NCBI GenBank assembly: GCA_964402175.1 | Contig: CAYOBN010000020.1 | Coordinates: forward strand, 1-64,000 | From: JAWKUK01 sp964402175 | GTDB lineage: Bacteria > Planctomycetota > UBA1135 > GCA-002686595 | Reading direction: 5' to 3' | DNA length: 64,000 bases | Shown here: positions 16,402-29,238 of the stretch, piece after piece | Numbering within the stretch: the first letter of the stretch is position 1 | Layout of the letters: every line of letters begins with the position of its first letter | The notes under the pieces: generated by a model | Database searches by the model: none | What the model was told of the DNA's origin: nothing | Seen by the model: only the letters and a program-made list of their open reading frames with translations | Made by a program: the position numbers and the translations under genes

Positions 16402-19400
16402 ATGAGCCACCACCATCACGACGATCCCGCCAGCGCCCACGAGGCGCTCGCGGTCAGCGACCTGAACCCGGGCGCCACGGGGCGCCCCGGCGTCTGGCGC
16501 TCGCTAGCGGAGTTCCAGGGCGACGCCGCCGTCGCCGCGTACGCGAAGCGCGAGTTCCCGACCGACGACTTCGACCGCCTCGTCGAGCTCGGTGACCTCG
16601 AGGCCGGCGGGCCGGAGAACCCGGGCCGCCGCCGCTTCATGCAGATCCTCGGCGCGTCGGCCGCCCTCGCGGGCGCGTCGAGCTGCCGTTGGGAGCGCGA
16701 GGAGATCGTCGAGCCCGGCATCCGCCCCGAGGACGCGCCCCCCGGGCAGCGCCTCGTGTTCTCGACGGTGATGGACCTCGCCGGCACCGCGCGCCCCGTG
16801 CGCGTCGAGCAGGTCGACGGCCGCCCGATCAAGGTCGAGCCGAACGCGCTCACCGGCGGCGGCACCGACGTCTTCTCGCAGGCGGCGATCCTCGGGTTCT
16901 ACGACCCGGACCGCAGCCGCGAGGTCGTGCGCGGCGCGACGCCCAGCGCGTGGAGCGCGGCGCTCGAAGCGCTGCGCGCGGCGGCCCAAGGGGGCCGCGC
17001 GGCGGTGCTCGCGTCGACGAGCTCCTCGCCGACCCTGCACCGCCTGGCGGCGGACGCGACGGCGGCGGGTGTGCGCTGGGTGTGGTACTCGCCCCTCGAC
17101 CGCGACCACGCGAACGCCGGCGCCAAGCTGGCCTTCGGGCGCGCGCTGCGCACGCAGGTCGACCTGCGCCAGGCGGACGTCGTGCTGAGCCTCGACGCCG
17201 ACTTCCAGCGCGACCACGCGGACGCGCTGAACCTCGCGCAGGCCCTCGGTTCGCGGCGCATGCCCGAGGCCGGTTCGATGTCGCGCATCTACGCCGTCGA
17301 GGCGCGCTTCACGTCCTCCGGCATCTCGGCGGACCACCGCCTGCCGCTGCGCGCCAGCGACGTCGGCGCGTTCCTCGAGCTCGTGGAAGCACAGGTCGCC
17401 GGTAGCGCGCCGAGCGCCGCGGCCAGCGCGCTCGCTGCGCAGGGCCGCGTCGGCATGTTCGCCGAAGCGCTCGCGGACGACCTGAAGGTCGCGGGCGCGC
17501 GCAGCGCCATCGTCGTCGGCGACGGCCAGCCCGCCGAGGTGCACGCCCGCGTGCACGGCCTCCTGGCGCGCCTCGGCGCGGTCGGCACGACGACGCACTA
17601 CACGGAAGAGCCCCTCGCGGGCGCGGGCGCCGAGGCGTTGAAGGGCCTCGTCGACGCGCTGAACGGCGGACAGGTCGACAGCCTCGTGATCCTCGAGGGC
17701 AACCCGGTGTACGACGCGCCGGCGGGCCTCGGGTTCGCGGCGGCGCTGGCCAAGGCCAAGACGGTCGCGCACCTCTCGCTCTACAACGACGAGACGAGCG
17801 CGGCGGTCCTGGCCCAGGGCGGCTGGCACCTGCCGGCGGCGCACTGGCTGGAAGCCTGGGGCGACGCGCGCTCCTTCGACGGCACCGTGCACGTCGCGCA
17901 GCCGCTCATCCTGCCGCTCTACGGCGGCAAGAGCGCGGTCGAGGTCGTCGCGGCGATGCTCGGTCAAGACACGACGGGCGAGGCCCTCGTGCGCGCCACG
18001 TTCGCGAACCTGCCCGCGGCCGGTGACGGCTCGGGCGACGTCGATGGCCGCTGGCGGCGCGCGCTGCACGACGGTCTCGTCGCCGGCACGGCCTTCCAGC
18101 GCCAGACCCCGAGCGTCGGCGCTGGCGCGGCAGCGGCCATCGCCGCGGGCGCCGCGGGCCTCGAGCTCAACGTCTTCGCTTGCCCGAAGGTGCTCGACGG
18201 GCGCTTCGCCAACAACGGCTGGCTGCAGGAGCTGCCGGACGCGGTCACGAAGCTCACGTGGGACAACGCGCTCTGCCTCGGTGTGAAGACCGCGGCGAAG
18301 CTCGGGCTGACCACGGGTGAGATGGCGCGGGTCACGGTCGGCGGCAAGTCGGTCGAGGCGGTCGCCTACGTCATGGTGGGCCACGCCGAGGAGTCCCTGT
18401 CGATCGCGCTCGGTTACGGGCGCACCTCGGCCGGTGTGATCGCGGGCTTCAAGGCGACGGACGTCGACTCGGTCGGCTTCAACGCCTACCCGCTGACCGG
18501 CACCAGCGCGCGCGCCACGCTCGCTGGGGCGACCGTGCAGAAGGCGGCGGGCACCCGCAAGCTGGCTTCGACGCAGGAGCACCACCTCATCGACGCCATC
18601 GGGATGTCGGGCCGCGCCGAGCGCCTGCCGATCCTGGCGCGCGAGGGCACGCTCGACGAGTACCAGAAGGACCCGGAGTTCGCGAAGCACCGGATCCACC
18701 TGCCGAAGAACATGCGCTCGCTGTTCGACACCGTCGAGTACGACGGTGACCACCAGTGGGGGATGACGATCGACCTCGCGGCGTGCAACGGCTGCAACGC
18801 GTGTGTCATCGCTTGCCAGTCGGAGAACAACATCCCGATCGTCGGCAAGGAAGCGGTCCAGCGCGGCCGCGAGATGCACTGGATGCGCGTCGACTTCTAC
18901 TTCCAGGGCGACGCCGAGGAAGCGGACACGGTCGATGCGGTCAGCCAGCCGGTGAACTGCCTGCAGTGCGAGAACGCGCCCTGCGAGCAGGTCTGCCCGG
19001 TGGCCGCCACCGTTCACTCCCAGGAGGGGCTGAACGACATGGTGTACAACCGCTGCATCGGCACCCGTTACTGCGGCAACAACTGCCCGGTCAAGGTCCG
19101 CCGCTTCAACTACTTCCACTACACCAAGTTCATGGACAAGCCGGGGAACAAGGTCCTCCAGCTCGCCCAGAACCCGGACGTCACCGTCCGCGCCCGCGGT
19201 GTGATGGAGAAGTGCACCTACTGCGTCCAGCGCATCTCGGCCGCGCGCATCAAGGCGCGCAACGCCGGTCGCACGGTCGCGGACGGCGAGGTCGTGACGG
19301 CGTGCCAGTCGGCGTGCCCGCCGAACGCGATCACCTTCGGCAACATCAAGGACGAGTCCTCGGCGATCGCGAAGAAGCGCAAGACTCCGCGCGCCTACGC

Positions 19401-19563
19401 GATGCTCGAAGAGCTCAACATCCGCCCGCGCACCCTCTACATGGCGAAGGTCAGCAACCTGAACCCCAAACTCGCCGCGGGCATGAAACAAGGTGCCATC
19501 CACGCGGACACCGTGCCTAAGGCGCACGGGCACCACGGTGAAGAGAAAGGAGCCGGGCACTAG
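16402..19563 (+). CDS. actB: Alternative complex III subunit ActB (molybdopterin-oxidoreductase-like and Fe-S domains)
   Basis: 1053 aa. A Tat-type region RRRFM (76-80) precedes a hydrophobic stretch. Residues about 110-740 form a molybdopterin-oxidoreductase-like domain (B1), which in this complex lacks the cofactor. Residues about 780-1000 form the ferredoxin-like B2 domain, with Cys groups at 795/798/801/805, 853/856/861/865, 885/891/895 and 938/941/968/972, enough for three 4Fe-4S and one 3Fe-4S cluster. The N-terminus begins MSHHHHDD. It passes electrons from quinol toward ActA. It is large but normal for ActB. Confidence 0.96.
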   Translation: MSHHHHDDPASAHEALAVSDLNPGATGRPGVWRSLAEFQGDAAVAAYAKREFPTDDFDRLVELGDLEAGGPENPGRRRFMQILGASAALAGASSCRWEREEIVEPGIRPEDAPPGQRLVFSTVMDLAGTARPVRVEQVDGRPIKVEPNALTGGGTDVFSQAAILGFYDPDRSREVVRGATPSAWSAALEALRAAAQGGRAAVLASTSSSPTLHRLAADATAAGVRWVWYSPLDRDHANAGAKLAFGRALRTQVDLRQADVVLSLDADFQRDHADALNLAQALGSRRMPEAGSMSRIYAVEARFTSSGISADHRLPLRASDVGAFLELVEAQVAGSAPSAAASALAAQGRVGMFAEALADDLKVAGARSAIVVGDGQPAEVHARVHGLLARLGAVGTTTHYTEEPLAGAGAEALKGLVDALNGGQVDSLVILEGNPVYDAPAGLGFAAALAKAKTVAHLSLYNDETSAAVLAQGGWHLPAAHWLEAWGDARSFDGTVHVAQPLILPLYGGKSAVEVVAAMLGQDTTGEALVRATFANLPAAGDGSGDVDGRWRRALHDGLVAGTAFQRQTPSVGAGAAAAIAAGAAGLELNVFACPKVLDGRFANNGWLQELPDAVTKLTWDNALCLGVKTAAKLGLTTGEMARVTVGGKSVEAVAYVMVGHAEESLSIALGYGRTSAGVIAGFKATDVDSVGFNAYPLTGTSARATLAGATVQKAAGTRKLASTQEHHLIDAIGMSGRAERLPILAREGTLDEYQKDPEFAKHRIHLPKNMRSLFDTVEYDGDHQWGMTIDLAACNGCNACVIACQSENNIPIVGKEAVQRGREMHWMRVDFYFQGDAEEADTVDAVSQPVNCLQCENAPCEQVCPVAATVHSQEGLNDMVYNRCIGTRYCGNNCPVKVRRFNYFHYTKFMDKPGNKVLQLAQNPDVTVRARGVMEKCTYCVQRISAARIKARNAGRTVADGEVVTACQSACPPNAITFGNIKDESSAIAKKRKTPRAYAMLEELNIRPRTLYMAKVSNLNPKLAAGMKQGAIHADTVPKAHGHHGEEKGAGH

Positions 19564-19580
19564 TCCCGACGGAGACACCC

Positions 19581-21030
19581 ATGGCGATCACCGATCCCAC
19601 CGTGCAGCTCGGCGGCCAAGACCCGCGCGTGCGTCCCAAGCTCGTCGAGGGCAACAATGACTTCACCTCGGTCACCCAGATGGTGGCCGGGATCCCGGAG
19701 CAGCCGGTCGAGAAGACCGACAAGCTCTGGATCGCGCTCTTCACCGCTTCGCTCGGTGTGCTCGGGTTGCTGGGCGTCTGCCTGGCCTACCTGATCACGA
19801 CCGGGGTCGGCGTGTGGGGCAACAACAACCCCGTGTTCTGGGGCTGGCCCATCGTGAACTTCGTGTTCTGGGTCGGCATCGGTCACGCGGGCACGCTCAT
19901 CTCTGCGGTGCTCTACCTGACGCGTCAGAACTGGCGCACGGCGGTGAACCGCTCTGCGGAGGCGATGACGATCTTCGCCGTCATCTGCGCGGGCATGTTC
20001 CCGGGCGTGCACGTCGGCCGCATCTGGGTGGCCTACTGGCTCGCGCCGCTGCCCAACCAGATGAGCATGTGGCCGAACTTCCGCAGCCCGCTGCTGTGGG
20101 ACGTGTTCGCGGTCAGCACCTACTTCTCGGTGTCGCTCGTCTTCTGGTACATGGGCATGGTCCCTGACCTGGCGACGCTGCGCGACCGCTCCACGAACAA
20201 GTGGCGGCGCATGATCTACGGCGCCCTCTCGCTGGGTTGGACGGGTTCGTCGCGCCACTGGCACGTCTACGAGCGCGCGTACCTGATCCTCGCCGCGCTG
20301 GCCACGCCGCTCGTGCTCTCCGTGCACTCGGTCGTGTCCTTCGACTTCGCCGTGTCGCAGCTCCCCGGCTGGCACACGACGATCTTCCCCCCGTACTTCG
20401 TCGCGGGCGCCATCTTCTCCGGGTTCGCCATGGTGCTGACCCTGATGATCCCGGCGCGCCAGTACTTCAACCTCGGCCACATCATCACGATGACGCACAT
20501 CGATGTGATGTGCCGCATCCTGCTCGCGACCGGCATGCTCGTCGGCTACGCGTACATGATCGAGTTCTTCGTCGCCTGGTACGGCGGCGTGATGTACGAG
20601 AAGTTCGCGTTCGTCAACCGGGCCTTCGGGAACTACTGGTGGGCGTACTGGATCATGGTGTCCTGCAACGTGATCTTCCCGCAGCTCTTCTGGAGCAAGA
20701 AGCTGCGGCGCAACCTCGGGGTGGTCATGCTCGTCAGCATCACGACGAACATCGGCATGTGGTTCGAGCGCTTCGTGATCACGGTCACGTCGCTCAGCCG
20801 CGACTTCCTGCCCTCGAGCTGGGCCTACTTCACCCCGACCTGGGTCGACGTCTGCACCTTCATCGGGTCCTTCGGCCTCTTCTCCACGCTCTTCCTGCTC
20901 TTCATCCGCTTCCTGCCCTTCGTGGCGATGTCCGAGGTCAAGATCGTGATGCCGGCGGCCCACGCGGGGCATGGCAAGGGTCACGGTCACGGCGACCACG
21001 GTCACGGCAAGCACGGGGAGGTTTCGCACC

Positions 21031-21038
<8 letters not shown>
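19581..21038 (+). CDS. actC: Alternative complex III subunit ActC, NrfD-like quinol-site membrane protein
   Basis: 485 aa with about ten hydrophobic segments between residues 48 and 455, matching the NrfD/PsrC family and the usual ActC length. It is a membrane subunit thought to bind menaquinol and take part in proton movement. GHAGTLISA, MFPGVHVGR and WTGSSRHWHVYE are strongly ActC-like. The C-terminus is a His/Gly/Lys-rich tail (about 464-485). A GGAG ribosome site precedes the ATG. The 3' end overlaps the actD-actE start by 8 nt. ActF downstream is a paralogue. Confidence 0.96.
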
Positions 21039-22389
<1,351 letters not shown>

Positions 22390-22391
22390 CC

Positions 22392-23684
22392 ATGCAGGCA
22401 CACGTTTCCATTCCGTCCCGTGAGCAGGTGATGGCGCGCGGGCTCGCGAAGCCCGCGACCGCTGCGCTCGCGATCGGCATCATCGGGCTGCTCGGCACGG
22501 TCGGGTACGCCTACTCCGGTATGGCCGGCGAGTGGGTGGGTGAGTCCAAGTACCACCTCGCGCCCTTCGGCACCGCGAACATGGGGCACTCGCTCCTCGT
22601 CGCGATCCTCTGGGCGCTCGGCATCTGCCTCGGCGGCCTCTTCTTCGTCATCCTGCAGCACCTCACGACGGCCGGTTGGTCCGTGGTCGTGCGTCGGGTG
22701 GGTGAAGGGGTCACGGCGGGCCTCGTGCCGCTCTTCCTGCTCGTGATGGGCGTCTGCGTCGTGCCGACGCTGATGGGCTCGTCGTTCCTGTACGACTGGG
22801 CGAGCCACGACTTCGCCCACGACCACCCGCTGGTCGAGCACAAACACGCCTACCTCAACCCGACGTTCTTCGCGATCCGCATCGCGGCGTACTTCCTGAT
22901 CTGGATCGGCCTCGCGCGCTTCTACTCGAAGCACTCGGTCGCCCAGGACCAGGACCAGGACCCGCGCCGCACGCTGAAGATGCAGAAGATCAGCGGCTTC
23001 GCGATGGTGGTCTTCGCGCTGACCGCGACGTTCGCGGCCTTCGACCTGTCGATGACGCTGAACCCCGAGTGGTTCAGCACCATGTACGGCGTCTACTTCT
23101 TCGCCGGCGCGTTCTGGTCGTTCAACGCGGTGCTCGCGCTCCTGACCCTCTGGTTCGAGAAGCGCGGTCAGCTCAAGGGCGTCGTGACGGTCGAGCACTA
23201 CCACGACATCGGGAAGTTCCTCTTCGCGTTCACCTTCTTCTGGAGCTACGTCGCGTTCAGCCAGTTCATGCTGTACTGGTACGCGGACATCCCGGAGGAA
23301 ACGGGCTGGTTGCACTACCGTATGTGGGGGACCTGGACGGGCCTCTCGCTCGCGCTGGCGGCCGGGCACTTCCTGATCCCGATGCTGGGCCTCCTGTCCC
23401 GGCACGTGAAGCGGCACCGCGCGGTGCTCGGCTTCTGGGCGGTGTACTGCCTCGTGTTCCACTACGTCGACATGTACTGGAACGTGATGCCCGAGCTGCA
23501 CAACGGTGTGCCGCAGCAGGACCCGGCGCTCGTGCCGGCGACCTGGAGCCCCATGGACCTCACCGCGCTCGTCGGTGTGGCGGGGATCGTGTTGTTCGCC
23601 ATCCTGAAGCGCTTCGACGGTCAGTCGGTCCTCGCGATCGGTGACCCGCGCCTCCCCGAGTCGATGAAGTTCGAGAACTTCTAG
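22392..23684 (+). CDS. actF: Alternative complex III subunit ActF, NrfD-like membrane protein
   Basis: 430 aa from ATG 22392, 2 nt after the actD-actE stop. About ten TM segments; it is the ActC-type paralogue typical of the fifth or sixth gene of act operons. Features include GHSLLVAILWALG near 60, LARFYSKHSVAQD, MTLNPEWFSTMYGVYFFAG and FSQFMLYWYADIPEE, all characteristic of ActF. It probably contributes to proton transfer across the membrane. The next gene follows after 10 nt with an AGGAG ribosome site. Confidence 0.95.
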   Translation: MQAHVSIPSREQVMARGLAKPATAALAIGIIGLLGTVGYAYSGMAGEWVGESKYHLAPFGTANMGHSLLVAILWALGICLGGLFFVILQHLTTAGWSVVVRRVGEGVTAGLVPLFLLVMGVCVVPTLMGSSFLYDWASHDFAHDHPLVEHKHAYLNPTFFAIRIAAYFLIWIGLARFYSKHSVAQDQDQDPRRTLKMQKISGFAMVVFALTATFAAFDLSMTLNPEWFSTMYGVYFFAGAFWSFNAVLALLTLWFEKRGQLKGVVTVEHYHDIGKFLFAFTFFWSYVAFSQFMLYWYADIPEETGWLHYRMWGTWTGLSLALAAGHFLIPMLGLLSRHVKRHRAVLGFWAVYCLVFHYVDMYWNVMPELHNGVPQQDPALVPATWSPMDLTALVGVAGIVLFAILKRFDGQSVLAIGDPRLPESMKFENF

Positions 23685-23694
23685 GAGCACAGCC

Positions 23695-24069
23695 ATGGGT
23701 TCTTCCAGCAACGCCCACCCCGCCGAGCATCCGAACCGGGAGATCGAGGAGGACGTCCTCGCCGTCCCGACCGTCGCCTGGCTCGGGGTCATCGGGACGA
23801 TCCTCATCGTCGCGTCGGTCCTGGCCCTGACGGGCATGTACTACCAGACGCAGCACAAGCTCGACCGCGAGCGCTACGCCGACGCCGACGCCCACGTGAC
23901 CCCGGCCGAGGCGAAGGTCGCCGCGGACCGCCAGGTCGTGGACGGGTACTACCGTGGGATCCCGTCACCGGACGGTGCACCCGCGGAGGGCGCCGATGCG
24001 AAGAGCTTTGTGTCGATCCCGGTCGCCGAGGGCAAGAAGAAGGTCCTCGAGCAGTACTCCCAGCGCTGA
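23695..24069 (+). CDS. Small single-TM protein of the complex III/oxidase operon
   Basis: 124 aa. One hydrophobic segment at about 28-48 (VAWLGVIGTILIVASVLAL) separates a short cytoplasmic lead from a charged, presumably periplasmic tail. No cofactor motif is present. Its place between actF and the SCO gene, with an AGGAG ribosome site, suggests an accessory subunit such as the small single-TM subunit found in some purified complexes III. I do not recognise the family for certain. Confidence 0.7.
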   Translation: MGSSSNAHPAEHPNREIEEDVLAVPTVAWLGVIGTILIVASVLALTGMYYQTQHKLDRERYADADAHVTPAEAKVAADRQVVDGYYRGIPSPDGAPAEGADAKSFVSIPVAEGKKKVLEQYSQR

Positions 24070-24077
24070 GCGTCAAG

Positions 24078-24983
24078 ATGTCGCGCCTCTCCACCCTCTC
24101 GCTCGTCGCAGCCGCCGTCCTCGGTGTGGGCACCCCTGTGCCCGCCCAGGTCGCCGGCAAGCCGATCGCGGCGCTCGAGGGGGTCGAGGTCGAACAGAAG
24201 CTCGGCGCGGAGCTGCCGCGGGACGCGCGCGTCGTGACGTCCGAGGGTCGCGAGGTGTCCCTCGGTGAGCTCTTCGACGGCTCGCTGCCGGCGGTCCTGA
24301 CCCTCAACTACACGGACTGCCCGCAGCTCTGCAGCGTGCACCTGACGAAGCTCGTCGAGGCCCTCGCCGGGTTCTCGGACAAGCTCGCGCTGTCCGAGGG
24401 GTACCGCATCGTCACGGTCTCGATCGACCACCGCGACACGCCCGAGAAGGCGGCGCGGATGAAGGACGAGTACGTGACGCGGCTGGCGACTGCAATCGCC
24501 GCGAATGCGCCCGAGTCCGGCCGCACGGCGGCTCGGGAGGCCGCCGAGGCCGCCGCCCGCGCGGGCTGGACGTTTGTCGTCGCCGATGAAGCGACGATCC
24601 GGCGCATCGCCGACACCGTCGGCTTCGGTTTCAAGTGGCTGCCCGCCCAGCAGGAGTTCGCGCACCAAGCGGCGAACATCCTCTGCACGCCGGACGGTCG
24701 CGTGGCGCGGTACTTCGGCGGCCTCGACGTGCTGCCGGGTGTGCTGCGCATGTCCCTGGTCGAAGCGAGCGAAGGCAAGGTCGGCTCGCTCTTCGACGGG
24801 ATCTTCCTCTCGTGTTTCGTTTACGACCCGCACCAGGGCTCCTACGCCCTCGCCGCGCGCCGCGTCATGAGCGCCGCCGGCGCGCTGATGGTGGTGGGGG
24901 TCCTCACAGGATTCTTCTTCCTCAAGCGCAGCGAAGCGAAGGCCGAGGCCGGCCGTCGCGCTGCAGGGGAGAGCGCCCGATGA
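24078..24983 (+). CDS. sco1: SCO1/SenC/PrrC-type copper chaperone
   Basis: 301 aa. The thioredoxin-like SCO domain has the copper motif C81-PQL-C85 and H196 (FAHQAAN). Such proteins deliver copper to the CuA centre of oxidase subunit II, which is encoded next. An N-terminal signal or anchor (about 5-24) is present. There is also a C-terminal TM segment (about 270-290) with a charged tail, so the protein may be anchored at its C-terminus; an insert at about 135-165 lengthens the domain. In some proteobacteria (PrrBCA) a SCO protein is encoded with the RegBA pair, and here it is in the adjacent operon. The stop overlaps the coxB start (ATGA). Confidence 0.93.
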   Translation: MSRLSTLSLVAAAVLGVGTPVPAQVAGKPIAALEGVEVEQKLGAELPRDARVVTSEGREVSLGELFDGSLPAVLTLNYTDCPQLCSVHLTKLVEALAGFSDKLALSEGYRIVTVSIDHRDTPEKAARMKDEYVTRLATAIAANAPESGRTAAREAAEAAARAGWTFVVADEATIRRIADTVGFGFKWLPAQQEFAHQAANILCTPDGRVARYFGGLDVLPGVLRMSLVEASEGKVGSLFDGIFLSCFVYDPHQGSYALAARRVMSAAGALMVVGVLTGFFFLKRSEAKAEAGRRAAGESAR

Positions 24984-26152
24984 TCGCCATGTCGATGAAC
25001 CTGATCCAGGTTGCCGTCCTCGCGCTCGCGCCGCTGACCGCGGCGCCCGCCGTGGGCCTCGAGCCGGCCGCGTACGCCCAAGCGGCCACGCAGGAGACCC
25101 CGGCCCCCGCTGGGAACGCGTCCGCCCCCGCGGGCGAGGCCCTCGACCCGAACCGGGTCGCGCCGCACCTGCCGGAGTACGCGGACGAGATCCGCGATGG
25201 CTCCTTCTGGATGCCGGTCGCGGCCTCGCAACAGGCCGAGGACGTCGACGCGACGTTCAACTTCATCATGTGGATCAACTACGTCTTCACGGCGTTGATC
25301 CTCGCCCTCTTGGTGATCTTCGTCCTGAAGTACCGCCGGCGCCCGGGCATCGTCGCGGACCAGTCGATCACGCACAACACACCGATCGAGATCGTGTGGA
25401 GCGTGCTGCCGACGATCCTCGTCGCGGTGATCTTCTGGCAGGGGTACGTCACGTTCCTCGACCTGAAGACCCCGCCGAAGGACACGCTGCAGATCCGCGT
25501 CAGCGCGTACACCTGGGGTTGGAACTTCACCTACCCCGACGGGACGATGGTTCCGCAGCAGGTCGCCGTGCCGCAGGGCCGCCCGGTCGAGTTCATCATG
25601 TCCAGCAAGGACACGCTGCACTCGATGCACCTGCCGGCGTTCCGCCAGAAGCAGGACGTGCTGCCGGACCGCTACACCAAGCTCTGGTTCCCGACGGAGC
25701 GCACCGGGAGCTACCGCATCTACTGCACGGAGTACTGCGGTAAGGACCACTCCAACATGTACGCCCACCTGCAGATCCTGCCGCAGGCGGAGTTCGACAA
25801 GTGGTGGGCGATCTACAGCAACCCGCGCAACGGCGCCGATGGCCAGCCGCTGCCGGACCTCGCCTACGGCGAGAAGCTGTACACCTACTTCGCGTGCAGC
25901 TCCTGCCACACGCTGGACGGAGCCAAGAACACGGGTCCGAGCTTCCAGTTGACCGCCAAGGACTGGGGCAAGAACCGCGTGCTGACGAACGGCGAGGCCC
26001 TCGTCGACGAGGACTACGTGCGCCGCTCGATCCTCAATCCCCACAGCCAGTTGGTGCAGGGCTACGGCCCGCAGATGCCCGTCTTCAATTACCTCAGCGA
26101 CGAGCAGATCTACTGCTTGACGCTCTTCATCAAGAACCTCAGCACCAACTGA
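24980..26152 (+). CDS. coxB: caa3-type cytochrome c oxidase subunit II with fused cytochrome c domain
   Basis: 390 aa from ATG 24980, which overlaps the SCO stop by 4 nt. A signal-like start is followed by a Pro/Ala-rich spacer and two TM segments (about 95-117 and 135-158). The CuA domain has H214, C249, E251, C253, H257 and M260. A C-terminal cytochrome c domain has haem site C306-SS-C309-H310, making this a caa3 oxidase that can take electrons directly from complex III. Earlier in-frame codons lie over sco1 and are noise. Confidence 0.96.
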   Translation: MIAMSMNLIQVAVLALAPLTAAPAVGLEPAAYAQAATQETPAPAGNASAPAGEALDPNRVAPHLPEYADEIRDGSFWMPVAASQQAEDVDATFNFIMWINYVFTALILALLVIFVLKYRRRPGIVADQSITHNTPIEIVWSVLPTILVAVIFWQGYVTFLDLKTPPKDTLQIRVSAYTWGWNFTYPDGTMVPQQVAVPQGRPVEFIMSSKDTLHSMHLPAFRQKQDVLPDRYTKLWFPTERTGSYRIYCTEYCGKDHSNMYAHLQILPQAEFDKWWAIYSNPRNGADGQPLPDLAYGEKLYTYFACSSCHTLDGAKNTGPSFQLTAKDWGKNRVLTNGEALVDEDYVRRSILNPHSQLVQGYGPQMPVFNYLSDEQIYCLTLFIKNLSTN

Positions 26153-26174
26153 CCCGGACCCGGAGACCAGAACG

Positions 26175-27875
<1,701 letters not shown>

Positions 27876-27901
27876 GCTCCTCCCTCCACCGTTCCCACTG
27901 A

Positions 27902-27927
27902 GGGGCGCGCCCCGCCCGGCGCGCCCC
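27902..27927 (+). terminator. Hairpin between coxA and coxC, candidate attenuator or processing site
   Basis: A perfect 10-bp stem (GGGGCGCGCC / GGCGCGCCCC) with a 6-nt loop, 26 nt after the coxA stop and 29 nt before coxC. There is no T tract, so it may be a partial terminator or an mRNA-stability element rather than an operon end. Confidence 0.5.
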
Positions 27928-27956
27928 ATCCTCAGGCACCTGCCCACCAACACCCC

Positions 27957-28748
27957 ATGTCCCACGACCACGGGCACGGCGACAAGCCCTTCCTCGCGCA
28001 CCACTTCGAGGACGAGGACCACCAATTCGACTCGGGGAAGCTCGGCATCTGGGTCTTCCTCGTCACCGAGATCCTGTTCTTCTCGGGCCTCTTCTGCGCC
28101 TACGCGATCTACCGGGCGATGCACCCCGAGATCTTCGTGTTCGCGTCGAAGGCGCTCGACACGAAGTGGGGGGCCATCAACACCTGCGTGCTGCTCTTCT
28201 CGAGCCTCACGGCGGCCTGGGCGGTGCGCAACGCGCAGCTCGGTCAGAAGGGTGGCCTGATCATGAACCTGACGCTCACGATCCTGTGCGCGTTCGGCTT
28301 CATGGGCATCAAGTACGTCGAGTACACCCACAAGTTCCACGTCGGGCTCAAGCCGGGTGACCTGTACGCCCCGACCGAGGGCGCGTACCCCGACAAAGCG
28401 ACCGCGAAGGCCCAAACGGTGGCGTTCGTGGAGCCGGAGGCGGCGACGAACGCGCCGACCGCGGAGGGGGACCACGCCCACGAGTCCGTGCCGTGGAACG
28501 ACCCCCGCGTGCCGGCCGAGGTGAAGAACCGCCTGAAGATCTTCTTCGGCATCTACTTCTGCATGACCGGCCTGCACGGTATCCACGTGCTGCTCGGCAT
28601 CGTCGTCTTCATCTGGCTGCTCGCCCGCGCGGTCCGCGGGGACTTCACGCCGACGTACTACGGCCCCGTCGACTTCTCGGCGCTGTACTGGCACCTCGTC
28701 GACCTGATCTGGATCTACCTGTTCCCGCTGCTCTACCTGATCCACTAG
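27957..28748 (+). CDS. coxC: Cytochrome c oxidase subunit III
   Basis: 263 aa. The first TM region carries the typical LGIWVFLVTEILFFSGLFCAY start, broken by the usual hydrophilic loops. The long loop between the central TM segments (about 130-180) is Ala/Pro/Glu-rich and longer than usual. The end FSALYWHLVDLIWIYLFPLLYL is strongly diagnostic. It stabilises the oxidase core. The N-terminus is His/Asp-rich (MSHDHGHGDK...HH). It follows the coxA hairpin and precedes coxD by 10 nt. Confidence 0.95.
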   Translation: MSHDHGHGDKPFLAHHFEDEDHQFDSGKLGIWVFLVTEILFFSGLFCAYAIYRAMHPEIFVFASKALDTKWGAINTCVLLFSSLTAAWAVRNAQLGQKGGLIMNLTLTILCAFGFMGIKYVEYTHKFHVGLKPGDLYAPTEGAYPDKATAKAQTVAFVEPEAATNAPTAEGDHAHESVPWNDPRVPAEVKNRLKIFFGIYFCMTGLHGIHVLLGIVVFIWLLARAVRGDFTPTYYGPVDFSALYWHLVDLIWIYLFPLLYLIH

Positions 28749-28758
28749 GAGCCCGCAC

Positions 28759-29148
28759 ATGTCCAGCACGCACTCCCATGCCCACGGGCATTCCGCTCAC
28801 GGGGATCACGGCGCAGCGGGGCACCACCACGCCCTTCCGGGCTGGCTGCTCTTCGGAACGTGGTTCTCGCTGATGGCCCTCACCGGCCTGACGGTGTTCT
28901 CCGCGCAGTACAACCTGGGCGCCTTCGACATCCCGATCGCGATGACGATCGCGACGGTCAAGGCCCTGCTCGTCATGCTGATCTTCATGCACCTCGCGTG
29001 GGACAAGGGCTTCCACTCGGTGCTGATCTTCGGCTCGCTGCTCTTCGTGTGGCTCTTCGTGGGCTTCGCGATGATCGACCGCGGCCAGTACCAGCCGACG
29101 AAGGATCGCTTCGACAACGAGAACACGGTCACCGTGTCCCCGAGCTGA
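28759..29148 (+). CDS. coxD: Cytochrome c oxidase subunit IV (CoxD/CtaF-like)
   Basis: 129 aa. The first 25 residues are extremely His-rich (HSHAHGHSAHGDHG then HHH). Three TM segments follow at about 28-48, 56-80 and 88-108, including the IPIAMTIATVKALLVMLIFMHL segment that is typical of prokaryotic subunit IV, seen here without a break. A clear AGGAG site lies 8 nt before the ATG. A hairpin after the stop probably ends the operon. Confidence 0.9.
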   Translation: MSSTHSHAHGHSAHGDHGAAGHHHALPGWLLFGTWFSLMALTGLTVFSAQYNLGAFDIPIAMTIATVKALLVMLIFMHLAWDKGFHSVLIFGSLLFVWLFVGFAMIDRGQYQPTKDRFDNENTVTVSPS

Positions 29149-29197
29149 GCGAACGCCGCTTCCACCTCATCCCGCGCGCCCTGCGGCGCGAATCGCA

Positions 29198-29221
29198 GGG
29201 GCCGCCTCTTCGGGCGGCCCC
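29198..29221 (+). terminator. Terminator-like hairpin after coxD
   Basis: A 9-bp perfect stem (GGGGCCGCC / GGCGGCCCC) with the loop TCTTCG, 50 nt after the coxD stop, followed by TTCCGTT. It probably ends the act-cox transcript, at least in part, before the next gene. Confidence 0.65.
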
Positions 29222-29238
29222 TTCCGTTGGACCGACCT